Below, piece after piece: positions 25,292 through 35,900 of a stretch of 64,000 bases of DNA. Position 1 is the stretch's first letter; each line of letters begins with the position of its first letter. Below the pieces are notes generated by a model. It did no database searches and had not been told where the DNA came from. It saw only the letters and a list, made by a program, of their open reading frames with translations. A program made the translations under genes and the position numbers. The DNA comes from Amarolinea sp964580725 (GTDB lineage: Bacteria > Chloroflexota > Anaerolineae > SSC4 > Amarolineaceae): assembly GCA_964580725.1 (NCBI GenBank), contig CAZOLV010000006.1, forward strand, positions 33,768-97,767, given 5' to 3'.

Positions 25292-26335
25292 GTGTTACAA
25301 TACTTGTTCATCGCCCTCTTGATTCTGTTGGGATTGAGCAGCCTGGGCAGCGCGATCTTTGGCCGGCGCGCCGGGCGACGCCTGGCATTAACCTTGATTG
25401 CCGTCGCCTCCTGGGGCGGGGCCGCCTACTTCTATTTCAATCCGCTGGTCGGAACAACGCGCCTGGGGCTGGAACAACCCACGCCCACATCCACGCCGGC
25501 GCCTCGCCTGGGACGCATCCTCTGGCATTCGGGGCCAAGCGACAATCTGCAGGTCTGGATCATGGACGATGACGGCAACAACAAGCGGCAAGTGACCACC
25601 GGCGACGGCATCGGCACCAACGTCGAGCCGACCTGGGCGCCCGACGGCGCCCAGTTCGCCTTCGTCAGCGATCGCCTCGACGCCGAGGCCCTGCAAATCT
25701 TCGTCATGAATCTGGACGGCAGCAACCAGCGCGGCCTCATGCCTTTCCAGGCCAACCACAGTTGGTCGCCCGACTGGTCGCCCGACGGCCAGAAGATTCT
25801 CTTCCAGACCAACCGTGATGCCAACGCCATCTTCCAACTCTACACCTGCAACGCCGATGGCAGCAACGTCAAGAACGTCACCCGCACCGAAACCAACGAG
25901 AGTCGCGGCGACTGGTCACCAGACAGCCAACGCATCGTCTTCGTTTCCGAACGCGACGGCAACCGCAGCATCTACGTGATGGATCAAGACGGCAGCAACG
26001 TGCGGGCTCTCACCACTTTCAAGAGCGATGAACTCTACCCGCGCTGGTCGCCAGACGGTCGCGAAATCCTCTTCCAAAGCAATCACGAAGGGGACGGCAA
26101 CTTCGGCATCTACGTCATGCAGGCCGACGGCAGCGATGTGCAGCGTATCAGCGACCTGGCCGCCAACAACATCACCCCGGTTTGGGCGCGTGACGGCCAA
26201 GCCATCGTCTTCGCCTCCGATCGTGACGATCTCAACTGGGACCTCTACATCATGGATCGCGACGGCGCCAACCTGCGCCGCCTGACCAACCAAAAGGCCG
26301 TGGATCGCTTCCCCGCGTGGCATGAAGGGAGGTAA
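25292..26335 (+). CDS. Membrane-anchored PD40/TolB-like propeller protein
   Basis: GTG 25292 has GAGG at 25280-25283. Two hydrophobic stretches lie at the N-terminus (about 3-18 and 30-48), followed by a short Pro/Thr linker (TPTSTPAP). Six or more PD40 repeats then run to the end (WSPDGQKILFQTNRD, MDQDGSNVRALT, WSPDGREILFQSN). It has the same domain type as the zinc-ribbon propeller encoded at 12146 but no ribbon. The propeller is predicted extracytoplasmic, and no enzyme motif is visible. It sits 6 nt before the glycosidase-like gene, so the two are probably co-expressed. Length 347 aa. Confidence 0.82.
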   Translation: MLQYLFIALLILLGLSSLGSAIFGRRAGRRLALTLIAVASWGGAAYFYFNPLVGTTRLGLEQPTPTSTPAPRLGRILWHSGPSDNLQVWIMDDDGNNKRQVTTGDGIGTNVEPTWAPDGAQFAFVSDRLDAEALQIFVMNLDGSNQRGLMPFQANHSWSPDWSPDGQKILFQTNRDANAIFQLYTCNADGSNVKNVTRTETNESRGDWSPDSQRIVFVSERDGNRSIYVMDQDGSNVRALTTFKSDELYPRWSPDGREILFQSNHEGDGNFGIYVMQADGSDVQRISDLAANNITPVWARDGQAIVFASDRDDLNWDLYIMDRDGANLRRLTNQKAVDRFPAWHEGR

Positions 26336-26341
26336 CAGCCA

Positions 26342-28126
26342 ATGCGCAGTCGTCGTCCATTTGCCGCCTGGCGCACCGGTTTGTGGAGCGTCGCCGGACC
26401 GATCTTCATCGTGCTCGCTATGACCCACCAGAGCAACCTCCCCCCGCCCACCTTCATCGGTTCGGACAATGAACGCGCCGGTTTTGGCGTCACTTCCGAA
26501 ATCAGCAACTTCGACGTCAGCATGCTCAACGGCGGCTGGTTCGTGCGTTGGGACGTGCAGTCCTTACCCAACGAACCGTCCGGCTACATCTACATGCCGA
26601 TGCTGCGCGTCACCGGCGCGACCTACACACCCAATGGCGCAACCCTGGCCAGCGCCGTCCGCGCCAACCTCGGCCGCACCTGGATCATCGGCAACGAGGC
26701 CGACAACATCTGGCAGGACAACGTCTTGCCGCAAGATTACGCCGTGGCCTATCACGACGCCTACTACTTCATCAAACAGCATGACCCAACGGCCAGGATC
26801 GCCATCAACGGCGTAACGCAGGGCACCCCTCTGCGCCTGCAATGGCTCGATCTGGTCTGGAACAGCTATCTGGCCCGCTACGGTGAAGAAATCCCGGTGG
26901 ATGTCTGGAACATGCACACCTTCGTGCTACGTGAACAGATCAACTCCTGGGGCGCCTCCATCCCGCCGGGCGTCAACGCCACGCAGGGGATGCTCTGGGA
27001 AATCGAAGACCATGATCGCGTCGACCTGGTGCGCGAGCAGGTCATTCGTTTCCGCCAGTGGATGAAGAGCCGCGGCCAACAGCACAAACCGCTCATCAAC
27101 ACCGAATACGGCATCCTCCTGCCGATCAACTACGGCTTCGACTCGCCACGCGTGGTGCGCTTCCTCACCAGCACCTTCGATCTCTTCGATTCACTGCGCG
27201 ACCCCAACCTGGGCATGCCAGATGACGACTACCGTCTGATGCAAACCTGGTGCTGGTTCTCTCTCGACAGCGAACAGTTCGAAGGGCAGTATGTGCGCTC
27301 CCTCTTCGACCGCACCACCCGCCAGTTGACGCCGGTGGGACAGGCATTTGCCAACTGGGGTTACGGTCAGCGCACCTGGTACAGCGATATCGAAATCAGC
27401 GCCGGGCCGGCGGTATCGGCGACCTGGGCCGTCTTCGCTGAGCAACCCAGCCGCTTCGATCTGGCCGCCTCGGTCATCAACATGGGCAACCTGGCAACCG
27501 GCCCCTTCGCCATGCGTTTCGGCTTGGGCGCAGCCAACGCCCCCACGCAGATCATCGGCGATGTCCAGCTCACTGCCGGCCTGCCAGCGCGTCACAGCCC
27601 GCCAGCCGCGGCCTCGCTGCAATGGCAGCAGGTGGTGACCAACAGCGTGACCCTCTTTGCGCAGGCCGACCCCTACGACATGGTGCGCGAGTTCCACGAA
27701 GACGACAATGTCGCCGCCATCACGCTGACGCCGCCCGCCTTCATGGACATCGAGTTGACCAATCTACGCACCACGCCTCCCAGCCTGCCCACCATCGGGC
27801 CAACCAGCACGATCACCATCCCGCTCAGCGTTGACATCGCCAATCTGGGCGGCGTCGGCGTGCAGGACGACTTAGAGGTGCAGTTCTGGCAGGGCCGCCC
27901 CGACATTGGCGCCCTGTTGGGCAGCGTCACACTCAACGCCCAAAACACGCCCACACTGCCGGTCATCGCCAATTTCGATTGGCTCGACGTGGCCCCAGGC
28001 ATCTACCGGGTCTATGCCTACGTACCGCCTGCACCGCAGGACACCGACCCGGCCAACAACCAGCTCTCCGTGCAGGTGATCGTTCCAGCGTCTCGCACCT
28101 ACCTGCCGCTAGTTCGCCGGCGCTAA
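26342..28126 (+). CDS. Exported glycoside-hydrolase-like protein with CARDB-type domain
   Basis: ATG 26342 follows GGGAGG in the end of the previous gene. An N-terminal signal or anchor (about 10-28) precedes a TIM-barrel-like region of about 340 residues. Two Glu residues sit in clan GH-A style contexts: WIIGNEADN (Glu119, acid/base candidate, N-E pair) and INTEYGIL (Glu255, nucleophile candidate). The C-terminal ~110 residues look like a CARDB adhesion domain (FMDIELTNLRT ... DTDPANNQLSV). The protein ends TYLPLVRRR, a hydrophobic-Pro-basic tail seen on other exported proteins of this phylum. The GH family and substrate cannot be named. Length 594 aa. Confidence 0.75.
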   Translation: MRSRRPFAAWRTGLWSVAGPIFIVLAMTHQSNLPPPTFIGSDNERAGFGVTSEISNFDVSMLNGGWFVRWDVQSLPNEPSGYIYMPMLRVTGATYTPNGATLASAVRANLGRTWIIGNEADNIWQDNVLPQDYAVAYHDAYYFIKQHDPTARIAINGVTQGTPLRLQWLDLVWNSYLARYGEEIPVDVWNMHTFVLREQINSWGASIPPGVNATQGMLWEIEDHDRVDLVREQVIRFRQWMKSRGQQHKPLINTEYGILLPINYGFDSPRVVRFLTSTFDLFDSLRDPNLGMPDDDYRLMQTWCWFSLDSEQFEGQYVRSLFDRTTRQLTPVGQAFANWGYGQRTWYSDIEISAGPAVSATWAVFAEQPSRFDLAASVINMGNLATGPFAMRFGLGAANAPTQIIGDVQLTAGLPARHSPPAAASLQWQQVVTNSVTLFAQADPYDMVREFHEDDNVAAITLTPPAFMDIELTNLRTTPPSLPTIGPTSTITIPLSVDIANLGGVGVQDDLEVQFWQGRPDIGALLGSVTLNAQNTPTLPVIANFDWLDVAPGIYRVYAYVPPAPQDTDPANNQLSVQVIVPASRTYLPLVRRR

Positions 28127-28128
28127 CC

Positions 28129-30198
28129 ATGCGCCCTCGACACCAACGAGTCATGTGGATGAAGAAACCTGGTCAATTTGTCCTGGGCCTGCTGGCCCTG
28201 ATGCTACTCTTCGATCTGGCGCGTGCGCAGCCGTTCGGCCCGGCCTCGAATCCGGCACAGTTCACGGCTGCGCCAGGCGCCCTGACGCCCGATCCAGCCG
28301 CCGCGCTGACGCTCACCGCCCTCGGACAGTTTGGCGGCCCAAGCTACAGCGTCCAGGTCGTCGAACCGTTCGCCTATCTGGGCGCTGGCTATCGCATGCA
28401 AATCCTCAGCGTCGCCAATCCGGCCGCGCCTGTTCTGGTGGGACAAACGCCCATGCTGCCCGACATTGTGCGCAGCGTGCGGGTCGTCGGCAGCCTGATC
28501 TTCCTGGCGTTGGGCGATAGCGGTCTCCACATCTACGACGCCAGTTCGCCGGCCACGCCGCAACTGCTCGGCATCTACGACTCGCCCGGCTTTGCGCTCG
28601 ATGTGAGCGTCGTCGGTAGCATCGCCTACCTGGCCGACTATACCTCCCTGCAGATCGTGGATGTCGGCAATCTGGTGGCGCCAACCCTGCTCAGCATCTA
28701 TGTTCCCTCCAGCGTGCTGCAAAATGTCGTCGTCGCCAACGGCCAGGCGTACCTCTCTGGCGTCTCCTGCGTCTTCTTCGGCTGCAGCGGCGTGCTGGAG
28801 ATTGCCGATGTCAGCGACCCCTTCACCGTGCAGATGCGCAGCAGTTTCACCTCCGCCTTTCCAAGCAGTATGCGCCAGGCGCAAATCGTCGGCAATCTGC
28901 TGTACATCGCCAACAGCGAGTTGGGTCTGCAAATCCTGGATGTAAGCAACCCATCCGCACCGCAACTGCGCGGCGCGTACGACACATCTGGCATTGCCAC
29001 CAGCGTCAGTGTCAGTGGAACGATCGCCTACATCGCCGACGGGCGCGGCGGCCTGCAACTGATCGACGTAGCCAACCCCATCACGCCGAGCCTGCGCGGT
29101 TCCATCAATACACAGAGATCGGCCTCCAGCGTCTTCGTCAGCGGCCGCCTGGCCTACGTCACCGATCACACCAGCGGCATGCAGGCGATTGACGTCAGCG
29201 CGCCAAGCGCGCCGCGCCTGACCGGTTCCTACACGATTCCCGGCTACGCCTACGGCCTGGCGACACGCGATCAAACCGCCTTCGTGGCGGCGGGCTACAG
29301 CGGTCTGCAACTGATTGATGTCAGCAACATCTCAGCGCCACGCCCCTTCGGCGCATACAACACGCCAGGGCTGGCGCGCAACGTGCGCGTGGCGGGCAAC
29401 TTCGCCTATGTGGCCGACGGCAACAGCGGCCTGCACATCATAGATGTCAGCCAGGCGCCCACCATCACGCTGCGCGGCGCCATTGACACGCCCGGCAGCG
29501 CCCAGGATGTCGTCATTTCGGGCACACTGGCTTTCGTAGCCGACGGCTTTGGCAGCGGTTTGCAGGTCATCGACGTCAGCCGGCCGATGTTCCCGGCGCG
29601 CATCGGCGCCGCCGCCACCCCGGGCGACGCCGAAATGCTGCTGCTGCACGAATCGCGGGCCTTCATCGCCGACGGCAGCGCCGGTCTGACCATCCTGGAC
29701 GTAAGCAACCCGGCCGCCCCCATCAGCCTGGCCAATCTGGACACCCCCGGCTACGCCTTTGGGCTGGCCCTGGCGACTTTCGTTAGCGGCCCTCTGACCA
29801 ACCCGGTCACCGCAACCCTGGCCTTCGTCGCCGACGGCACCAGCGGCCTGCAGATCATTGACGTCACCGAGCCAACGGTGCCCGTTCTACTCGCCGCCTA
29901 TACCAGCGTCCAGGATTTGCACGCTGTCGAGATCGTTGGGTCATACGTCTACCTGGCCGACGCCGGCGGCGGCGTGCTGGTGTTGGACATCAGCACGCCG
30001 GTAGCGCCGGTCTTGCTGAACACGTTTGACACGCCGAGCTATGCACGTCACCTGCAGGCGCGTGGCAATTTGCTCTATGTGGCAGATGGCGAAGGTGGGC
30101 TGGTGATGCTGCACATGACCGAAGCGCCAACGACGCCGCAGTACGTCCGTCTGCCGCTGGCGCCGCAACGCTGGCAAATACAGTCCATTCCACCCTGA
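28129..30198 (+). CDS. Exported LVIVD-repeat beta-propeller protein
   Basis: Candidate starts are ATG 28129, 28153 and 28159. The last gives the cleanest signal peptide (MKKPGQFVLGLLALMLL...ARA), but none has a strong ribosome site, so the first after the upstream stop is listed. The mature protein consists of about fourteen LVIVD units of roughly 42 residues, each with a core such as LQIIDVSNPAAPxLxGxYDTPGxAxxVxVxG followed by AYVADGxSG. These fold into one or two propellers used for protein or surface contacts. No catalytic site is seen. The C-terminus contains YVRLPLAPQ. Length 689 aa from 28129. Confidence 0.82.
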   Translation: MRPRHQRVMWMKKPGQFVLGLLALMLLFDLARAQPFGPASNPAQFTAAPGALTPDPAAALTLTALGQFGGPSYSVQVVEPFAYLGAGYRMQILSVANPAAPVLVGQTPMLPDIVRSVRVVGSLIFLALGDSGLHIYDASSPATPQLLGIYDSPGFALDVSVVGSIAYLADYTSLQIVDVGNLVAPTLLSIYVPSSVLQNVVVANGQAYLSGVSCVFFGCSGVLEIADVSDPFTVQMRSSFTSAFPSSMRQAQIVGNLLYIANSELGLQILDVSNPSAPQLRGAYDTSGIATSVSVSGTIAYIADGRGGLQLIDVANPITPSLRGSINTQRSASSVFVSGRLAYVTDHTSGMQAIDVSAPSAPRLTGSYTIPGYAYGLATRDQTAFVAAGYSGLQLIDVSNISAPRPFGAYNTPGLARNVRVAGNFAYVADGNSGLHIIDVSQAPTITLRGAIDTPGSAQDVVISGTLAFVADGFGSGLQVIDVSRPMFPARIGAAATPGDAEMLLLHESRAFIADGSAGLTILDVSNPAAPISLANLDTPGYAFGLALATFVSGPLTNPVTATLAFVADGTSGLQIIDVTEPTVPVLLAAYTSVQDLHAVEIVGSYVYLADAGGGVLVLDISTPVAPVLLNTFDTPSYARHLQARGNLLYVADGEGGLVMLHMTEAPTTPQYVRLPLAPQRWQIQSIPP

Positions 30199-30269
30199 TG
30201 GGCGTTGCGGCCCGTCGGCGGGCAGAGCCTGGCGGGTCTTTCCCCCTGATGACATTTCGAGGATTTGGC

Positions 30270-31349
30270 ATGAAGAATTCATTGATCTTGTCCAATCGGG
30301 CGCGACCGGCGGCGGTAGTTGCTACGCCGCGCACGGCTGTGACAACCTGGTTGTACACCCTGGCCGCCCTGGTCGCTCTGATGGTCGTCGTGGGGGGCTA
30401 TGTGCGCCTGAGCCGCTCAGGACTTTCTATTGTCGAATGGAACGCCGTGACCGGCGTCGTGCCGCCGCTTTCGGAAGAGGCCTGGCGGGCCGAGTTCGCC
30501 AAGTATCAGCAGTCGCCCGAATACCAGAAAGTCAACCTGGGCATGTCGTTGGACGAATACAAGTCCATCTTTCTGGTCGAGTATTTTCACCGGCTGATTG
30601 CGCGCCTGGTTGGGCTGATCATGGCGGCGCCGCTGGCCTTCTTCCTGTGGCGCGGCGTCATCCCGCTGCGCCAGTCGGGTCTCTACCTGGGCATTGCGGC
30701 GCTCTTCCTGCTGCAAGCCTTCATGGGATGGTTCATGGTGGCCAGCGGTCTGGTTGACCGTCCAAGCGTCAGTCACTATCGCCTGACGATTCACCTGCTG
30801 CTGGCGCTCTTGCTGATGTCGGTGTGCCTGTGGGCGGCGCTCGATCGAAGCGACGGCGCAAAGCGCGCCTCGTCAAGCGCCCGCGGGCGCCATCGCACCC
30901 TGGGCCTGACCTTGCTGGTCGCGCTGGTCGTGCAGATCGCCTACGGCGGCCTGACTGCCGGCCTCAAGGCGGGGCACGCCTCCAACACCTGGCCGCTGAT
31001 GTTTGGCCAGTGGCTGCCGCCGGGCCTGCTGGCCAGTATCGAGCCGTGGTGGCGCAACTTGCTCGACACTCCCGCCACGGTACAGTATGTGCATCGCTGG
31101 TTCGCCTTCGTCGTGTTGCTCATCGCCGCCCTCCTCTACTGGCATGTGCGCGGCGCCCCGGCTCTGCGCGGCGTGCAGGGCGGCGCGGCGCTGCTGGTCG
31201 CCATCGTCCTGACGCAAATGACCCTCGGCGTGACGGTCGTCCTGTTCAATGTGACGCTGCCGCTGGCGCTGCTGCACCAGGCCACCGCCGTGGCGCTGCT
31301 GGCGACTGCGGTTTTCATCAACCACCGTCTGTACCGCGCCCCCGCCTGA
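30270..31349 (+). CDS. ctaA: Haem A synthase (CtaA/COX15 family)
   Basis: ATG 30270 is chosen because CGAGGA lies 6 nt upstream; longer frames from 30198 or 30249 lack this. About eight membrane helices are visible, with the conserved haem-binding histidines: EYFHRLIARLVG, SHYRLTIHLLLA, YVHRWFAF and LLHQATAVA. The GYVRLSRSGLSIVEWNAVTG segment and the KYQQSPEY motif mark the COX15-type branch. The enzyme oxidises the C8 methyl of haem O to the formyl group of haem A for cytochrome oxidase, so the organism should respire oxygen. No ctaB or oxidase genes lie next to it in the window. Length 359 aa. Confidence 0.92.
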   Translation: MKNSLILSNRARPAAVVATPRTAVTTWLYTLAALVALMVVVGGYVRLSRSGLSIVEWNAVTGVVPPLSEEAWRAEFAKYQQSPEYQKVNLGMSLDEYKSIFLVEYFHRLIARLVGLIMAAPLAFFLWRGVIPLRQSGLYLGIAALFLLQAFMGWFMVASGLVDRPSVSHYRLTIHLLLALLLMSVCLWAALDRSDGAKRASSSARGRHRTLGLTLLVALVVQIAYGGLTAGLKAGHASNTWPLMFGQWLPPGLLASIEPWWRNLLDTPATVQYVHRWFAFVVLLIAALLYWHVRGAPALRGVQGGAALLVAIVLTQMTLGVTVVLFNVTLPLALLHQATAVALLATAVFINHRLYRAPA

Positions 31350-31375
31350 ACTGAGCACGGTCGGTCGCAACGAAC

Positions 31376-31414
31376 AACGAGCGTCGCCAGCATCTGCATG
31401 GCGACGCTCGTTTT
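31376..31414. terminator. Bidirectional terminator between ctaA and the GT39 gene
   Basis: A 14-bp stem (31376-31389 with 31399-31412) with a 9-nt loop is followed by T residues on the + strand. An A-containing flank on the other side could serve the convergent gene. Confidence 0.75.
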
Positions 31415-31434
31415 GCATCCTGCCGCCGACGCGC

Positions 31435-32934
31435 TCAGCGAGGATCGGCGCGGCGTTCGAGCAAAATGGGCGTCACGTCGGTAAAGGGCATCAACCCAAC
31501 GAGGCGATAGTGCGCCGACAACAGGCCCAGACGCCAGTCGAGCCGTTCTGCGCCGTAGACCGTGGCGATCAGCCAGATGCGAGGATGGTCGGCGGCAAAG
31601 CGGCGCACGAACGCCGCCGGGTCGCCTTCGAAGTTGGGAAACGTGGTGCGCACCATCCCGGCCAGCCCGGCCGAGGCGCTATATTCGAACGGTTGGCGCG
31701 TGGGGCCGTTGTCGAACAGGAGCAGATCGCCGGGCTGCGCATCCTGCTCGATCCAGGCAACGACGGCGCGCCACTGTTCCTTGTCCGGCTCAATGTAGTA
31801 GCGCAGCAGGCCGGGCAGACTGAGGGTCAAGACCAAAGCCAGCAGCAGGCCGCGTGTGTGGCGCCAGTGCAACCAGCGCCAGCCATTGACGGCCAGCAGC
31901 CACAGGGCCGGCTGGCTGATGATGGCGTTGCGCAGGGTAAAAGCGGCGGCCATGCGGCTGGAAAGAAAGGGCAGCGCCAGCGGTACGATCAGCCAGAGGG
32001 CCGCCAGCCCCATCGCCGGTGCGGCGACCGCTGGGCGGGCCAGGCCAAACCACTGCGCCCGTTGTGGCCCCAACAGGCGGGCGCACGCCGGCAGCGCGAT
32101 CAACAGGCAGCAGAGCGCCGCCAGCGCCCAACTGCGCCCTGCAAACCGATAGAGCAGGTCGCTGGCCGTGCCCAACGACAGGGGCGCTTGATGGGTCAGG
32201 TGGGGCAAGATGCTTGTCTGCTGCTGCAAGATGGGCAACCAGGGCAGATAGGCCAGGCCGACACACAGCAACGCGCCGCCCCACGCCAACAGGGCGGAAA
32301 TCGGGCGCGGCCGGCGCCAGACAAGCCACAGCGCCTGCGCAACGGGAATCGTGAAGCTGTAGTAATGGGTGTAGAGCAGCGCCAGGGTGGTCAGTGTCCA
32401 CAGGATCAGATCGCGCCGGCGCGCTGCCGTCCGCCAGCGTGTAAAAAAGAGCATCGAGAGCAAGACCAGCAGCATGAGCAGGCTGTAGGAGCGCGTCTCC
32501 TGGGCAAAACGCAGCGGAAAGTAGGCGATGGCCAGCAGTAGGACGGTCAGCAGACTCCAGAACGAGGAGAGGCGCAGGGTGCGCGCCAGCAGGTAGAACG
32601 CGGGCAGGGCCAGAATGGCTGCCCAGACTGAGGGCAAGCGCAGGGCAAAGGCGCTGCGGCCGAACAGCGAAATCGAAAGATGGAGCAGAGCATAGTAGAG
32701 GGGCGGGTGCACATCCTGACGGATGACCGCCAGCCCCTCGGCCCACGGCACAGAGGCGATTTGCAGTGAAAAGGCCTCGTCGAGCCAGATGTCCTGCCAG
32801 TCCAGGCGCACGAAGCGCAGCCAGGCGCCCAACAGGATGACGCCAATCAGCAGCAGGCGCGGGCGGCGACGCAGCCAGCGTTGCACGGCCCGCTTCGCCT
32901 GGCGCCGGCGGCTGCCCAGGGCGTCAGCGGACAT
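31435..32934 (-). CDS. GT39-family membrane glycosyltransferase
   Basis: Start ATG 32934 overlaps the stop of the upstream beta-helix gene by 11 nt, so translation is probably coupled. The protein (499 aa) has about ten membrane helices. The first periplasmic loop carries WLDEAFS, the catalytic acidic pair position of PMT/ArnT-type enzymes, followed by VHPPLYYALLHL. These GT-C enzymes move a sugar from a polyprenyl or dolichyl phosphate donor to a protein or lipid acceptor outside the cell. Coupling with the giant beta-helix protein suggests that protein may be its substrate (inference). The basic N-terminus (RRRQAKRAVQRWLRRRPR) is cytoplasmic. Confidence 0.85.
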   Translation of the reverse strand: MSADALGSRRRQAKRAVQRWLRRRPRLLLIGVILLGAWLRFVRLDWQDIWLDEAFSLQIASVPWAEGLAVIRQDVHPPLYYALLHLSISLFGRSAFALRLPSVWAAILALPAFYLLARTLRLSSFWSLLTVLLLAIAYFPLRFAQETRSYSLLMLLVLLSMLFFTRWRTAARRRDLILWTLTTLALLYTHYYSFTIPVAQALWLVWRRPRPISALLAWGGALLCVGLAYLPWLPILQQQTSILPHLTHQAPLSLGTASDLLYRFAGRSWALAALCCLLIALPACARLLGPQRAQWFGLARPAVAAPAMGLAALWLIVPLALPFLSSRMAAAFTLRNAIISQPALWLLAVNGWRWLHWRHTRGLLLALVLTLSLPGLLRYYIEPDKEQWRAVVAWIEQDAQPGDLLLFDNGPTRQPFEYSASAGLAGMVRTTFPNFEGDPAAFVRRFAADHPRIWLIATVYGAERLDWRLGLLSAHYRLVGLMPFTDVTPILLERRADPR

Positions 32935-35900
32935 ACGGGACGAAGGTTTGCGAAACCCACGTATAGTTGAAGAACGAATAGTGATATCCCAAATCGGTCT
33001 GATTGATGTCGGGCGCATTCGAGCCGCAGGTCGTCAACTGATCGAGACCAGCGGCGGCGGCGCTGTCCGGCCCCACATCGAGCAGCGGGCTGTCGCTGTT
33101 GCGCCCCGCCCGCCGGCAACTGAGATAATAATCGCCCAGGGCGTCCGTGACAAATCGCGGTTCGACGCTCAGATCGCTGGCGCCTGGAGCGACGCCGGCG
33201 TAATTGCCGTCGCGGTTGTTCCAGACGTCGTTGCGCACGAGCGTCGCGGCGCTGTTGCTGCTGACCACCACCCCGCGCCGGTTGCCGGCAATGATGTTGC
33301 CCCGCAGCGTCGGGCTGCTGCCGCCCGTCACGCTGACGCCTTCACCGGCGCCAGTTTGGCCGTTGTCGGCAATGGTGTTGTACTGCAGAATCGCCTGCGG
33401 GCCGTCAATCATGAAGATGCCGCCGCCCTGCACGTTGGCCCGATTCCCGGCGATCAGGTTGTTGTGCAAAACGGGCTGCGAAACGCCCTGCAGATAGACG
33501 CCGCCGCCCAACTGGTCGCTGGCGTTGTTTTGGATCATGTTGCCGCTGATCTGTGGGCTGGCGGCGACCACGGACAACGCGCCGCCAGAGACGGCGGCCC
33601 AGTTGTCGAACACCTGGCTGTTGCGCAGTTCACCGTTGGCGCCCGCCCAACGAATGGCGCCGCCGGCCGACGAGGCCCGATTGCCTTGCAACAGTGTGTC
33701 GTGCACGGCCAGGCTGGAACCCGCCGCCGCATACAGCCCGCCGCCGTGACTGCTGGCCGTGTTGGAAATCACCACGCCGGCGCTGATGGTGACCTGCCCG
33801 CCGCTGCCGACATGCACGGCACCGCCGCGCAACGAGGCAGTGTTCGTTTCGAAGCGGTTGCGCGCCGCCGTCGTCGTCGTGGCTTGTTCCACTTGCAGTC
33901 CGCCGCCGTCTTGCGCCTGGTTGCCGGCGAAGGTGTTGTCGTCCGCCGTCAGCGCAACGCCGCTGAAGGCGCGCAGCCCGCCACCCTTGCCAAAGGCGCT
34001 GTTGTCGCGCACACTGTTCTTGGTGAACCAGCCGCTCGAATCGAGCTGGATCAGGACGGCGCCGCCGTCCGAATAGGCCTGGTTGGCTGTGAACCAGTTG
34101 CTGTGCACGATGGCGCTGGCATGATCGGTGGCTACCAGGGCGCCGCCCAGACGAAAGGCCTGGTTGGTCATGAACTGGTTCTGGTTGATCGTTGCCGCGG
34201 CGTTGCTGAGCATCAGCGCGCCGCCGTCGAGCGCCAGGTTGTCGGCAAACTGATTGGCCTGCACCGTGGCGCTGATACCGCCGGTTAGCAGGAGCGCACC
34301 GCCGCCGGCGGCGGATGCGGTGTTGGTGTAGAAACGGTTGCTGTCGAGTAGCGGTGTGGACGCCAGTTGCAGCATCACCGCGCCGCCGCTCAAACCGGCC
34401 ATGTTCAGCTCGAAGCTGTTGCGACGCAGCGCCACACTGCTGCCATCCGACGTCAGCGCGCCGCCATACTGGCTGGCGGAGTTTTCACGCCAGAGGCTGT
34501 CCTCGAACACGGGAGCGCCGCCGATCAGGTAGACGGCGCCGCCGCTGACAGCGCTGTTGCTCGCCCACAGGTTGCGCGCCAGGAAGCCGCCGGAGTTCTC
34601 CTGCATCAGCAGCGCTCCGCCGCTGCTCTGCGCCGAATTTGCGCTGAACTGGCTGTCGAGCACGGTGAGGGAGGCCTGCGCGGTGCCAACCAGCGCGCCG
34701 CCCAGTCGTTGCGCCATGTTGCCGCTGAAAAGATTGCGTTCGATCTGCGCCTGTGCACCGGAGACGAGCAGCGCGCCGCCGTCCAAACCGCTGTTCGCTG
34801 TGAACTGATTGTCGGCAAGCAGGACGTTGGCGCCAGTCAAGAGCACGATCGCACCGCCGCTGCCGCTCACGGCGACGTTACTGGTGAACGTGCTGCTGAT
34901 GACCTGCGGCGCCGACGCTGTTTGCAGCAGCAGCGCCCCACCGTTCAACCCGGCCTGGTTGCTGTCGAACTCGTTCTGGCGCAAAACTGCATTCGATCCC
35001 TGGTCGAGCACGATCGCTCCGCCAAGCTGAGACGCCTGGTTACGCCGAAACTGGCTGGTCTCGATGACTGGGCTGGTCGTGGTCAGATAGAGCGCGCCAC
35101 CGTTCAGGGCCTGGTTGTCCTCCAACAGATTGGCGCTGAAGACGATCTGGCTGTTTTGACTGAACAGCGCTGCACCGCCCAGGTTGGCGGCCCGATTGGC
35201 GCGCCAGGTCACATCGTGCAGGGTGGCCTGAGCAGACGCCGTGGTGTTGCCAGAAACGGCCAGCCCGCCCCCGCTGCGCCCGGCCACGTTGCCGATGAAA
35301 GCCGATTGATCGGTCACGGTCAGCGCGGCCCGGTCAACATGAACGCCGGCGCCGTCGAGCTGCGCCGTGTTGCTCATGACCATGGTCTGCGAAATGACCG
35401 CTTGCGAGCCAATGTCCACCGCCAGACCGCCCGCGCTGCCGACGACGGAGGCATTGCCGACAATCAGCGACTGGCTGACGACCAGGCTGCTCTGGTTGAG
35501 CAGTGTTGCGCCGCCGCCGCGCCGCGTGGCGACGTTGCCCTCCAACACCACATCGGTCAGGCTGGCGCTGGCGTACTGAAACAGAAACAGGCCGGCGCCG
35601 CTGTCGGTGACCGTGTTACTGATGATGGTCGTCTGGCGCAGCGTGGCCCGACTGTTGACGTCGAAGATGCCGATGCCGCCGCCGCGCGCGGCGCTGTTGT
35701 TACGGATGATACAGTTCTCGATGATCGGTTGGGCGCCCAGGATCAAGGCGAGGCCGCCGCCGAAGTTGTTGGGGGCGCGGTTGTCTTCGATGATGAGGTC
35801 GCGCAGGGTGGGAGAGGCCCCGTAGAGCGCAATGCCGCCCCCCTCGACCGATTGGCCGTTGCGAATGGTGAAGCCGCTCAGGATGGTCGTTGCGTCCATG